A stretch of DNA of 64,000 bases from Enterococcus alishanensis. Its GTDB lineage: Bacteria > Bacillota > Bacilli > Lactobacillales > Enterococcaceae. The position numbers and the translations under genes are program-made. This document shows, piece by piece, positions 8,648-16,842 of the stretch; the first letter of the stretch is position 1, and every line of letters starts with the position of its first letter. The DNA lies in contig NZ_JAHUZB010000002.1 in the NCBI RefSeq assembly GCF_019218635.1, positions 248,001 to 312,000 of the forward strand, read 5' to 3'. The notes under the pieces are model-generated. The model saw nothing but the letters and a program-made list of their open reading frames with translations, was not told the origin of the DNA and made no database searches.

Positions 8648-9262
8648 ATGATGAAATATGAATGGCGTAAACATGAGAAAGATTTATACAGTACAGTTAA
8701 GAAAACATTATTAGTAACTGTCCCAAAACAAAATTTTATAATGATTGATGGTGAAGGAGATCCCAATCAAACAGATTTTTCAGAACGAGTAGGTGTGCTT
8801 TTTTCTTTGGCCTATGCAATAAAAATGAATTATAAAAAGCTATGGGCTGATCCGAAAAATCTATATGACGATTTTACTGTTTTTCCATTGGAAGGGCTTT
8901 GGGATTCAAAAAATAGCCAAGATACTCGCGATAAAGCCAGTTATATTTATACGATTATGATTCAGCAGCCAGAATTTATTACATCAGAAATGTTTGAAAA
9001 AGCTTTATCTATGACCAAGAAGAAACCACATTCTCTACTTGATGAAATTTATTTTAATTCTATCGAAGAAGGAAAATGTGTGCAAATGCTACATGTTGGT
9101 CCCTTTGAGAATGAGGCAGCTACCTTTGAAAAAATGCACTTATTTATTGAAGATCAAAAATATCGCAGGAACGGTCATATGCATCGGGAGATTTATTTAA
9201 ATGATGCGAGAAAAACACCACCAGAAAAGCGCAAAACTATTTTACGTTTTCCATTGGCTTGA
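8648..9262 (+). CDS. GyrI-like small-molecule-binding domain protein
   Basis: A 204-residue cytosolic protein. It opens with KYEWRKHEKDLYS and then FIMIDGEGDPNQ, the G-E-G-x-P hallmark of the bacterial GyrI-like family (SOUL/GyrI fold, same fold as effector domains of drug-responsive regulators), and later has CVQMLHVGPFENE and PPEKRKTILRFPL, also typical. The family binds or hydrolyses diverse hydrophobic small molecules. ATG 8648 or 8651 both fit the GAGG site. It is a standalone ligand-binding module without a DNA-binding domain, likely controlled by the preceding WYL regulator. Confidence 0.85.
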   Translation: MMKYEWRKHEKDLYSTVKKTLLVTVPKQNFIMIDGEGDPNQTDFSERVGVLFSLAYAIKMNYKKLWADPKNLYDDFTVFPLEGLWDSKNSQDTRDKASYIYTIMIQQPEFITSEMFEKALSMTKKKPHSLLDEIYFNSIEEGKCVQMLHVGPFENEAATFEKMHLFIEDQKYRRNGHMHREIYLNDARKTPPEKRKTILRFPLA

Positions 9263-9287
9263 CCAGTAATAATAATCATGGTAACGT
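9259..9287 (+). promoter_or_regulatory. Possible promoter of the Lsa attenuator transcript
   Basis: TTGACC (9259-9264) overlaps the stop of the GyrI-like gene; 17 bases on is TAACGT (9282-9287) preceded by TGG. The -10 is weak, but it is the best candidate just ahead of the leader ORF. Confidence 0.35.
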
Positions 9288-9318
9288 TAACATAAGAAAT
9301 AGAAAGCGAGGAATCCCA

Positions 9319-9339
9319 ATGAGATATTTCACCAAATAA
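9319..9339 (+). CDS. Leader peptide MRYFTK upstream of the Lsa-type gene
   Basis: A six-codon ORF (Met-Arg-Tyr-Phe-Thr-Lys-stop) with GCGAGGA 7 bases upstream of its ATG. It is followed by about 220 bases that can fold into mutually exclusive antiterminator and terminator structures before the ABC-F gene. Short leader ORFs of this kind let antibiotic-stalled ribosomes control read-through in other ARE ABC-F genes. Inferred from position, ribosome site and structure. Confidence 0.55.
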   Translation: MRYFTK

Positions 9340-9397
9340 GTAGAAGCTGCATTCAGACTAAACCAAGGATTTTCCAAGGGGACAGTGTGCAGATTTT

Positions 9398-9533
9398 TGA
9401 AAAATTGGTGGAACATATGATTTGAGGGATTTTAAGCAAAGGATCAGCTAGATTTTTTTGCTGTGTTAAAAACTCAAAATATAGATATGTTTAGGAGACA
9501 CCGGTTTTTCATTAATAACTGGAGTCTTTTTTT
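9398..9533 (+). promoter_or_regulatory. Transcription attenuator (antiterminator/terminator) of the Lsa-type gene
   Basis: Terminator: AGACACCGGTT (9496-9506) pairs with AACTGGAGTCT (9517-9527), 9 of 11 positions, followed by a T run ending at 9533, only 30 bases before the ABC-F start. Antiterminator: TGAAAAATTGGTG (9398-9410) can pair with CACCGGTTTTTCA (9499-9511) over 13 positions (two G-U), using the same bases as the terminator's left arm. The two folds exclude each other. This is the design known for ribosome-mediated attenuation of ARE ABC-F genes. Confidence 0.75.
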
Positions 9534-9562
9534 GCTCCTTTTTTCAAAGGAAGTGAGCCAGT

Positions 9563-11059
9563 ATGTCCAATATTAAAATTGAAAATTTGTCTTTTGGTTA
9601 TGATCAAATGGGAACTTTATTATTTGATGATGCACAATTAATCATTGATGATCAATGGAAGCTAGGATTAGTAGGTAGGAACGGTCGCGGAAAAACTACA
9701 TTTCTTAGAATTTTACAAAAGCAATTGCCTTATAGTGGAAGAATTCAGTATCAGATGATTTTTGATTACTTTCCCAAAACAATATCTGATGCGAAGCAGC
9801 TAACTTTTTATGCTTTATTAGAAATCCGGACATTTGAATTATGGCAGATGGAGCGAGAGTTAAATTTATTAGCCTGTGATCCAGAAGTTTTGTGGCGTCC
9901 CTTTGAGACCTTATCTGGTGGTGAACAGACCAAAGTATTGTTGGCCTTAATGTTTATTGAAGAAGGCCTTTATCCTTTGATTGACGAGCCGACCAACCAC
10001 TTAGATGTAGTCGGTCGTAAACAGGTTGCAAATTATTTAAAGGAAAAAAGACAAGGGTATATTTTAGTTAGCCATGATCGCCAATTTTTAGATGAAACGG
10101 TCAATCATATTTTGGCGATTGAAAAAAATCAACTGGTATTATATCAAGGGGATTTTAGTACCTATGAAGATCAAAAGGCCCGTCAAGATGCTTTTGAACA
10201 AGCACAAAATATCAAACTGAAAAAAGAGATTTCGCGTTTACAGAAGACGGCAATTGAAAAAGCTGAATGGTCGAAAAATCGTGAAAAAGACAAACTAAAT
10301 CAATCAAAAGGTTTTATTGATACTGAATATCGGCGGGTAAGCCCAGGTGCAATTGGTGCTGACGCTGCACGAATGATGAAACGATCAAAAGCCATTTTAC
10401 AAAGAGTAGAAGGTCAAATCAGTGAAAAGTCACAGCTATTAAAAAATATTGAAACAGTTGATGGTTTAGAAATGAATTATCAGCCAAGTTATCATCAAAG
10501 AATATTACAAATGGAGAAGGTTGTGCTTACTTATCAACAAACTCCCCTTTTTGATCCAGTTAATATTGAATTATTTAAAGGGGAATGTTTAGCTATTACA
10601 GGAGCTAACGGAAGTGGAAAAACTTCATTATTGGCAGCAATTTTGCAGGAATTTAAAGGTAAACAAGCAGGGGAAATCCATTTACCTAAAGGTATCCAAA
10701 TGAGCCATATTCGGCAAAATTATCAAGATAACTCTGGGACATTAGCAGCTTTTGCTGAAACAGAAGGGCTTGATTTTTCACAGTTTTTGAATAATCTCCG
10801 TAAATTAGGCATGGAACGCAATGTTTTTGAGAATAAAATTGAAGAAATGAGTATGGGACAACGAAAAAAAGTTGAAGTGGCTAAGTCTTTAGCTCAACCA
10901 GCTAATTTATATGTTTGGGATGAGCCGTTAAATTATTTAGACGTTTTTAATCAGAAACAACTATTAACATTGCTTAAAGAAGTTTCACCAACGATGATTG
11001 TAATTGAACATGATACTCGTTTTATTGAAGCAATTGCGGATAAAATTGTCTCGTTATAG
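9563..11059 (+). CDS. Lsa-family ABC-F ribosomal protection protein
   Basis: A 498-residue protein with two ABC ATPase domains and no membrane segments. First domain: Walker A GRNGRGKTT near residue 37, signature LSGGEQTK, Walker B-like FPL/YPLIDEPTNHLD. Second: Walker A GANGSGKTS near 347, signature MSMGQRKKVEVAKS, and WDEPLNYLDVFNQ. The glycine-rich pieces GRNGRGKTTFLR, DPEVLWRPF, FLNNLRKLGMER and WDEPLNYLDVF match Lsa(A) of Enterococcus faecalis closely. Lsa proteins displace lincosamides, streptogramin A and pleuromutilins from the ribosome. The inter-domain linker (ARD), about 190-300, is present. It has its own attenuator and terminator. Resistance itself is inferred from family. Confidence 0.92.
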   Translation: MSNIKIENLSFGYDQMGTLLFDDAQLIIDDQWKLGLVGRNGRGKTTFLRILQKQLPYSGRIQYQMIFDYFPKTISDAKQLTFYALLEIRTFELWQMERELNLLACDPEVLWRPFETLSGGEQTKVLLALMFIEEGLYPLIDEPTNHLDVVGRKQVANYLKEKRQGYILVSHDRQFLDETVNHILAIEKNQLVLYQGDFSTYEDQKARQDAFEQAQNIKLKKEISRLQKTAIEKAEWSKNREKDKLNQSKGFIDTEYRRVSPGAIGADAARMMKRSKAILQRVEGQISEKSQLLKNIETVDGLEMNYQPSYHQRILQMEKVVLTYQQTPLFDPVNIELFKGECLAITGANGSGKTSLLAAILQEFKGKQAGEIHLPKGIQMSHIRQNYQDNSGTLAAFAETEGLDFSQFLNNLRKLGMERNVFENKIEEMSMGQRKKVEVAKSLAQPANLYVWDEPLNYLDVFNQKQLLTLLKEVSPTMIVIEHDTRFIEAIADKIVSL

Positions 11060-11088
11060 CAGAAGTCACATTTGACTTCTGTTTTTTT
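11060..11088 (+). terminator. Intrinsic terminator after the Lsa-type gene
   Basis: CAGAAGTCA (11060-11068) pairs with TGACTTCTG (11073-11081), followed by seven T. Confidence 0.9.
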
Positions 11089-11127
11089 AACCTTTTTTTG
11101 GTATGATAAGAAAGAGGTGGTGAGAAA

Positions 11128-12186
11128 ATGGAAAGAACTTTTCAAAGAAAAGAACCAACTAAAATTTTCTATGGAAAAACTGTGGCTAGCTTATTTCGTT
11201 CAACTGACTTAAGGGATAGTCAAATTATTTTTTGCGGGAATCAACGCTACTATGATCATTTGGCTGAGAAACTGAATCAGTTTGTTCAAGCAGCAACTTC
11301 GGTTGATTGGTTTATTACAACCAATAATCGATATTGTAATGATTTTCGAACATTTGAAGATTTTATTTCCTTCATGAATCGATTCTCACCAAATAAAAAA
11401 ATGATCATGATTGGCATCGGCAATCAAGGTGTGATGGAATTGATGAGTTTTTATCAACAAGTGGCAGTTTTTGATGTAGAACTTTGGTTGATTCCCTTAT
11501 CACTACGTGCATTTGCTCAGTCTTTAAACAATCAAAGTCAAATTATTTCCCAAGAGAAAGTTCAAGCAGTTATGGCAACAGAAATTTCTCCTCAGAGAAT
11601 TTTGTTCGATCAGACTTTAGCTGACCAACAAATTACTGGTAAAATAGTTGATTTATTAGTACTCATTCGATGTGGAATTGTTTTGGATTACCATTTTTTA
11701 CAACAGGTTTTTCGAGCATTTCCCACTCGTCAAGTATTGAATACCAAATCCTCAGCGGCATTTATTGATGCAGTCATTGATTTTTATCAAGATAGCCGAA
11801 CAGAATTGGCCAGTTTTGATGAAATTTTTACCGCAGCATTTTTTCAAACAGAAAACGGACATTTGTTATCAGATAGTATGAAAAATCAGTTTGGGCTACT
11901 TTTTGCTTTCTTTTGGAATGGTCAAGTCGCGAAACTTGATTTTAATTTCAAAAATTTTATGATATGGTTGATGCAATTAGATTTTCCAGTTCTCTTGCCG
12001 GCGGCGATTTCTTTAGCTGATTATGGCGAGCAAGTAGTTATTATGGCAAAAGGAAAAGGTTCGTTAGGATTAGCCGAGGTAGGGAAAACAAATGGGTATC
12101 AAGCAGTGACAGAAGTGCAATTGGATCGTGCTTTTGCAAACTACACAAAAGTATTAAAAGAAATTAGAGGGACAATCAATGAATAG
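11128..12186 (+). CDS. Degenerate dehydroquinate-synthase-fold protein (AroB-like), function unknown
   Basis: A 352-residue protein. The opening (KIFYGKTVASLF) and the overall layout, with a small N-terminal nucleotide-binding half and a helical C-terminal half, suggest the AroB/iron-alcohol-dehydrogenase fold. The usual nucleotide-binding GGG-D segment and the metal-binding Glu/His residues of active AroB are not recognisable, so dehydroquinate synthase activity is unlikely. It directly precedes the YpiA-like and ReoY genes, the place where Bacillus has the end of its aro operon. GAGGTGG precedes ATG 11128. The fold assignment is tentative. Confidence 0.45.
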   Translation: MERTFQRKEPTKIFYGKTVASLFRSTDLRDSQIIFCGNQRYYDHLAEKLNQFVQAATSVDWFITTNNRYCNDFRTFEDFISFMNRFSPNKKMIMIGIGNQGVMELMSFYQQVAVFDVELWLIPLSLRAFAQSLNNQSQIISQEKVQAVMATEISPQRILFDQTLADQQITGKIVDLLVLIRCGIVLDYHFLQQVFRAFPTRQVLNTKSSAAFIDAVIDFYQDSRTELASFDEIFTAAFFQTENGHLLSDSMKNQFGLLFAFFWNGQVAKLDFNFKNFMIWLMQLDFPVLLPAAISLADYGEQVVIMAKGKGSLGLAEVGKTNGYQAVTEVQLDRAFANYTKVLKEIRGTINE

Positions 12187-13438
12187 TTATAGTGAAAAAA
12201 TGTTAGATGCTTTAAGAAATGAAGATTTAGCAAAAGCTCAAGAGATGTTTCAAGCAGCATTGAAAAATGATTCGGCAGAAATATTAGCCAGTTTGGCCCA
12301 AGAATTACAGAATTTAGGATTTTTAACAGAAGCTCGTGAAATTATAACGCAGTTGTTGGAAGAATTTCCTGAGGAAGATTATTTTTATTTATCGTTAGCT
12401 GAAATGGCGATTGAAGATGACGAGATCGATCAAGCTTTTGAATATCTTGAAAAGATTCCGATGGATAGCCCTAATTATTTAGAAAGTTTATTAGTTACTG
12501 CTGATTTATATCAGGTTCTAGGCATTCCTGAGGTTAGTGAAGCAAAATTGTTACAGGCCAAAGCGATAGCACCTGAGGAAACATTGATTACTTTTGCTTT
12601 AGGCGAGCTACATTTTGCCAACAACCAATTAGGTGAAGCGATTGCTGAATATGGTCAACTACAAAAACAAGGAATTAATGAAGTCGCAAATATTTCGTTA
12701 AATGAACGGATTGGCAGTGGGTATAGTTTGTTAGGCGGTTTTGAAGAGGCGATACCTTTTTTAAAAGCAGCTATTGATGAAGAAAGCACCTCTGATCGAT
12801 TGTTCCAATTAGGCTTTACTTATTATCAACTGAAAGAATATCAACAAGCTATTATTTATTTTGAAGAAGTTCAAAAAATGGATCCAGAATATCAAAGTGT
12901 TTATTATTATTTAGCAGACAGTTTGAAAGAAGAAGAATTAGTAGAAGAAGCTTTGAAAATTGCTGAAGCAGGAATAAAAGAAAATCCTTATCAGGTGGAA
13001 ACTTTACATTTGGCTTCCGAATTGGCTTATCGTTTACATAATCGAGAAAAATCTGAAGACTATTTAGACCAAGCTCTAAGTACAGGTGAAAAAGTCGATG
13101 AAACATTGTTAACATTGAGCAATCTATTTTTAAATGAAGGTGAACCTGAAGAAGCGATTCAAGCGATTAGTAAAATGGATGAACAAGACAATCCATATGC
13201 TTTATGGAATTTAGCACAAGCCAATGACGAGCTAGAAGAATATGCTGAAGCTGGTAAATATTATCAATTGGCCTATGAAGAATTAAAGCAAGAAGCAGAG
13301 TTTTTGAAGGCTTACGGATTATTTTTGAGAGAAGAAGGCCAATTAGCGCAAGCAAGACAGGTGTTAGCAGATTATTTAGCATTGGAACCAGAAGATATTG
13401 AGGTGCAATCGATTTTACAAGATTTATTAGAGAGGTGA
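12179..13438 (+). CDS. TPR repeat protein, YpiA-like
   Basis: A 419-residue acidic protein made of degenerate tetratricopeptide repeats across its length (e.g. LFQLGFTYYQLKEYQQAI near 205-230 and ALWNLAQANDELEEYAEA near 340-360). TPR arrays are protein-protein scaffolds. The start overlaps the previous stop by 8 bases and the end is 4 bases before reoY, so the three genes are translated from one operon. The TPR-ReoY order equals B. subtilis ypiA-ypiB. No catalytic domain. Confidence 0.88.
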   Translation: MNSYSEKMLDALRNEDLAKAQEMFQAALKNDSAEILASLAQELQNLGFLTEAREIITQLLEEFPEEDYFYLSLAEMAIEDDEIDQAFEYLEKIPMDSPNYLESLLVTADLYQVLGIPEVSEAKLLQAKAIAPEETLITFALGELHFANNQLGEAIAEYGQLQKQGINEVANISLNERIGSGYSLLGGFEEAIPFLKAAIDEESTSDRLFQLGFTYYQLKEYQQAIIYFEEVQKMDPEYQSVYYYLADSLKEEELVEEALKIAEAGIKENPYQVETLHLASELAYRLHNREKSEDYLDQALSTGEKVDETLLTLSNLFLNEGEPEEAIQAISKMDEQDNPYALWNLAQANDELEEYAEAGKYYQLAYEELKQEAEFLKAYGLFLREEGQLAQARQVLADYLALEPEDIEVQSILQDLLER

Positions 13439-13442
13439 TCAG

Positions 13443-14003
13443 ATGGTAGATGTAGCAGATAAAAGAGAATTTTTAGTTTGGCTAATCAATAATGTCCCTT
13501 TTCAAAGAAGAGAGGTTGTCTGGATTTTAAATTATTTAATTAATCACGAGGCTATTTTAAAAAACGTCCATGTGGTGGAGCAAGCGGAAAAAACTGAGCG
13601 AGGAATTGTTTTTCGTGATGCTAGTCAAGAAAAGATGGAACCAATGATGTTGACTGTCTCTGGACAAAATTTTGCTAGTAGTGATCAAATTTTTCATGAA
13701 ATTCGTCTCCATTGGCAACAACCCTTATATATAGAATGTATTTTTCCGAACCCTTGGCAAAATGCGCTATATTTATCTGTCTTAGAAGATAATCCAGCTA
13801 TCTCCTGGAATGATTCTGTCAGTGCCGAAACGATCAATGAAGTAGAATCGTATATGGAAAAAGAAGCTCAACAAGCGACTTTGAAACATTTATATCAGCA
13901 AATCGATCAAGCTCTAGAAGATGGCGATCAAGATACTTTTGTCGAGCTATCCAATGAAATCAATCGTTTAAAATTATTGATTAAAGAAAAAGAAGTTCAA
14001 TAA
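13443..14003 (+). CDS. reoY: ReoY (YpiB, UPF0302) protein
   Basis: A 186-residue cytosolic protein of the UPF0302 family, recognised by FLVWLINNVPFQRREVVWIL near its start, here cited by the segment NVPFQRREVVWILNYL, and by a C-terminal DUF-like helix rich in Glu/Asp (ALEDGDQDTFVELSNE). In Listeria and Bacillus, ReoY works with ReoM and ClpCP to control degradation of MurA, the first peptidoglycan synthesis enzyme. Coupled to the TPR gene upstream, as in Bacillus. The role here is inferred from family and synteny. Confidence 0.88.
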   Translation: MVDVADKREFLVWLINNVPFQRREVVWILNYLINHEAILKNVHVVEQAEKTERGIVFRDASQEKMEPMMLTVSGQNFASSDQIFHEIRLHWQQPLYIECIFPNPWQNALYLSVLEDNPAISWNDSVSAETINEVESYMEKEAQQATLKHLYQQIDQALEDGDQDTFVELSNEINRLKLLIKEKEVQ

Positions 14004-14010
14004 AAAACTA

Positions 14011-14051
14011 AGCAAAAAGGATAATCAACTCTTGTCCTTTTTGCTTTTTTT
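14011..14051 (+). terminator. Intrinsic terminator after reoY
   Basis: AGCAAAAAGGA (14011-14021) pairs with TCCTTTTTGCT (14035-14045), followed by T residues. Confidence 0.88.
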
Positions 14052-14131
14052 GCTTATATTGAATGAATAAGGTGAAAAATTTTGACAACAATTTAGAAAT
14101 GTTTAGAGCGTCACTCTAGGGGGAAAGAGTA

Positions 14132-15421
14132 GTGAGATGGGATCGGATTTTTAACAAGCGATATTTAAAATCAATCTTAAACGTGAATCATTTAGATAAA
14201 AACATGAAACGAGTTCAAAGAGTCGCCAGAAAAAGAAGAATCGACATGATCTTTTGGCTAAGTTTAGGGTTACTTAGTTTGATAATGTTAGGGATTCGTT
14301 TTAGTGAAGCTAATACACAAACGAATGAACCAACAAATACACCAGTAGTTACTAAAAAAAATGAACAAAAAGCGACCATCACAGCAAGCGGAGATATGCT
14401 GTACCATGATATTTTATTCAGAAGCGCCTATGATGGTTCCGGCTATGATTTAGACAATGATTATGCTCAAATCAAGCCAATTCTAAAAGAAGCGGATTTG
14501 TCTTTAGGAGACTTTGAAGGAACGATTAATCCTGACTGGCAATTAAGTGGTTATCCGATGTTTAATGCCCCAGAAGAAGTAGCAGACAGCATTAAAGAGG
14601 CGGGATTTGATGTTGTTGACTTGGCCCATAATCATATTTTGGATACTGGACTAGCAGGACTGAAATCAACGGCTGCAACTTTTAAAAAGATTGGTATTGA
14701 TCCTATTGGTGTAGAAACGGATCAAGCAGATGCAATGGTCATTAAAGAAGTTAACGGCATAAAAATCGCTTTGCTCGCATATTCTTATGGTTTTAATGGT
14801 ATGGAAGCTACTTTGACTAAAAAACAATACAATCAATATTTGAGAGATTTGGATATGGAAAAAGTTGCCGCTGATTTGAAAAAAGCTGAAGAAGTGGCAG
14901 ATATTACAATCGTCATGCCCCAATCCGGAGTGGAGTACTCATTAGAACCAACTAAAGAACAACAAAAAAATTATCGTAAAATGATCGACTTAGGAGCAGA
15001 TATTATTTTTGGCGGACATCCCCATGTAGCAGAACCGACTGAAATTATCGAAAAAGATGGTGAAAGAAAGTTTATTATTTATTCGATGGGCAATCTTATA
15101 TCCGATCAACGTTTTGAAAGTGTAGGAGATTACTGGACTGAACGCGGAGTAATTATGGAGGTCGAGATTACTAAAAATGATGGAGGAACCAAACTAACTA
15201 AGGTAAAAGCTCATCCAACTTGGGTAGATAAAGAACCAATTGCTGGTCGCTTTTATCAGCACCCAGAATATGGAACAGTCCAAGCGCAAGATTATCAAGT
15301 TTTTTTAGCTGAAAATTATCTTCCTAAGGGTAAATATGCAGATACGGTTCCAGAAATAAAAAGACAGCGAATTGAAACTGCCTATTATCGCATGTTGGAT
15401 TTACTAAATATCCAATGGTAA
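14132..15421 (+). CDS. CapA/PgsA-like metallophosphatase-fold membrane protein
   Basis: A 429-residue protein started by GTG at 14132 behind AGGGGGAAAGA. A basic cytoplasmic N-terminus (about 1-40) precedes one membrane helix (about 42-60) and an extracellular domain of the CapA superfamily. Calcineurin-like metal-site motifs are in order: SGDMLYHD, GDFEGT, DLAHNHILDTG, and GGHPHV. CapA proteins take part in poly-gamma-glutamate capsule export in Bacillus; stand-alone homologues in lactic acid bacteria have no known substrate. No capB/C genes are nearby, so a capsule role should not be assumed. Confidence 0.85.
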   Translation: MRWDRIFNKRYLKSILNVNHLDKNMKRVQRVARKRRIDMIFWLSLGLLSLIMLGIRFSEANTQTNEPTNTPVVTKKNEQKATITASGDMLYHDILFRSAYDGSGYDLDNDYAQIKPILKEADLSLGDFEGTINPDWQLSGYPMFNAPEEVADSIKEAGFDVVDLAHNHILDTGLAGLKSTAATFKKIGIDPIGVETDQADAMVIKEVNGIKIALLAYSYGFNGMEATLTKKQYNQYLRDLDMEKVAADLKKAEEVADITIVMPQSGVEYSLEPTKEQQKNYRKMIDLGADIIFGGHPHVAEPTEIIEKDGERKFIIYSMGNLISDQRFESVGDYWTERGVIMEVEITKNDGGTKLTKVKAHPTWVDKEPIAGRFYQHPEYGTVQAQDYQVFLAENYLPKGKYADTVPEIKRQRIETAYYRMLDLLNIQW

Positions 15422-15451
15422 AAATATCGAATCCTATATAACAACATAAAA

Positions 15452-15491
15452 AAATCCAAGTCAGTATAAAAAATTTACTGACCTGGATTTT
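15452..15491. terminator. Bidirectional terminator between capA-like and yitT-like genes
   Basis: AATCCAAGTCAGTA (from 15453) pairs with TTACTGACCTGGATT with one mismatch; T runs flank it on both strands, serving the converging genes. Confidence 0.85.
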
Positions 15492-16379
15492 TTAGTTTTT
15501 CTTCAAAAAGAATTTTCTACGCTGTGGCTTGAGGTAAGTGAATCCTTCTCCTACCACATCATGAACATTTGAAATAGAGATAAAGGCCTTTTCATCCACA
15601 GTATGAATAATTTTCTTTACTTCATTCATTTCTTGAGGAGAAACAATAATATAAATAATTTTTTTCAAATCAGATGAAAAGCCGCCTTCACCATGAATAT
15701 AAGTGACACCTCGCTCTAAATGATCCATTAAAATTTGAGCGATTTCTTCGTTTCGATTAGAAATAATCATTACACCTTTAGCAGCGTAACCGCCAGATGA
15801 TAGCATATCGACGACCTTACTAAAGACAAAGGAAACAATTAAAGTATACATCATGCGCTTTAAATCTAAATAAGTTAGAGACAATAGCAATACAATCACA
15901 TCAAAGATTAGTAATGATTTACCCATTGTAAAACCAATTTTTTGTTCTAATATGCGAGCAATCACATCGGCACCACCAGTAGTTCCACCGTAACGATAAA
16001 CCAAGCCACTACCAAAGCCTGCGAATAAACCAGCAAGTAGTGAAACAATAAATAAATCGTGGTCTAAATTAATCACAAGAGGTACCCGCTGCCAAATCCA
16101 TAAAAAGACAGATAAACAAACTGTTCCTAAAATCGTGTAATAAAATGACCGTTTGCCTAGAACTTTACCGCCAATTAAAATCAGAGGAATATTAATCAGT
16201 AAAGTTGTATAGGCTGGATCGATACCAAATAATGCACGGATGATTAAAGTGATACCAGTCACTCCACCTTCAGCCAAATGATTCGCGATATTTAAGTAAA
16301 CCAAACCAAATGCATAAATTGCCGTTCCGCCAACAATGAAGAAAATTTCTTTCACACGGGTTGATGTTGATGTTTCCAT
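15492..16379 (-). CDS. YitT family membrane protein (DUF161/DUF2179)
   Basis: A 295-residue protein with five predicted membrane helices in the first 175 residues, including the family hallmark GSGLVYRYGGTTGGADVIA (about 122-140), then a cytoplasmic DUF2179 domain (GVTYIHGEGGFSSDLKK...IHTVDEKAFISISNVHDV). YitT-type proteins are common in multiple copies in Firmicutes; their transport substrate is unknown. The start at 16379 is preceded on the minus strand by GGAGGAC. Confidence 0.92.
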   Translation of the reverse strand: METSTSTRVKEIFFIVGGTAIYAFGLVYLNIANHLAEGGVTGITLIIRALFGIDPAYTTLLINIPLILIGGKVLGKRSFYYTILGTVCLSVFLWIWQRVPLVINLDHDLFIVSLLAGLFAGFGSGLVYRYGGTTGGADVIARILEQKIGFTMGKSLLIFDVIVLLLSLTYLDLKRMMYTLIVSFVFSKVVDMLSSGGYAAKGVMIISNRNEEIAQILMDHLERGVTYIHGEGGFSSDLKKIIYIIVSPQEMNEVKKIIHTVDEKAFISISNVHDVVGEGFTYLKPQRRKFFLKKN

Positions 16380-16494
16380 TGTGTCCTCCTTTTAGATGTT
16401 TTCCACCTTCAAACTTATCATGAAAAAGCAGGACTTACAACATCAGGATAGGAAAGAAAAGCGTTTTTTGATAAGATAGTTCTGAGGTGGTTTG

Positions 16495-16842
16495 ATGGAA
16501 CAAAAAACATTAGCAAAAATGCAAATAGAAGTTGATCAATATATTCAACAATTTAAGACTGGTTATTTTTCACCCTTAGCACAAATGGCTAGATTAACTG
16601 AGGAAGTGGGTGAACTTGCTCGAGAAATTAATCATTATTATGGTGAGAAACCTAAAAAAGATACAGAGGCAATTATTTCTGTTGAAGAAGAATTAGGAGA
16701 CGTTTTATTTGTTACTTTAATTATGGCGAATTCATTAGACATTGACTTGACGAAAAGTTTTAATCAAAATATGGCGAAATTTAATCAACGAGATGCTTAT
16801 CGCTTTGAACGTAAAGATGGACAGACAGGTGAGACAAAATGA
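16495..16842 (+). CDS. MazG-like nucleotide pyrophosphohydrolase (YpjD type)
   Basis: A 115-residue all-alpha MazG protein. The metal-binding helices carry EEVGELAREI (near 36-45) and EEELGDVLF (near 66-74), the ExxE...ExxD signature for Mg2+-dependent hydrolysis of noncanonical NTPs to NMP and PPi. ATG 16495 is preferred to TTG 16492, with GAGGTGG upstream. It overlaps cca by 4 bases (ATGA). The small single-domain form matches B. subtilis YpjD, which lies in the same neighbourhood as cca. Confidence 0.9.
   Translation: MEQKTLAKMQIEVDQYIQQFKTGYFSPLAQMARLTEEVGELAREINHYYGEKPKKDTEAIISVEEELGDVLFVTLIMANSLDIDLTKSFNQNMAKFNQRDAYRFERKDGQTGETK

Noticed and set aside
14132-15421. A capsule (poly-gamma-glutamate) locus
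   Set aside because: CapA-like protein stands alone; no capB, capC or capD homologue is adjacent.
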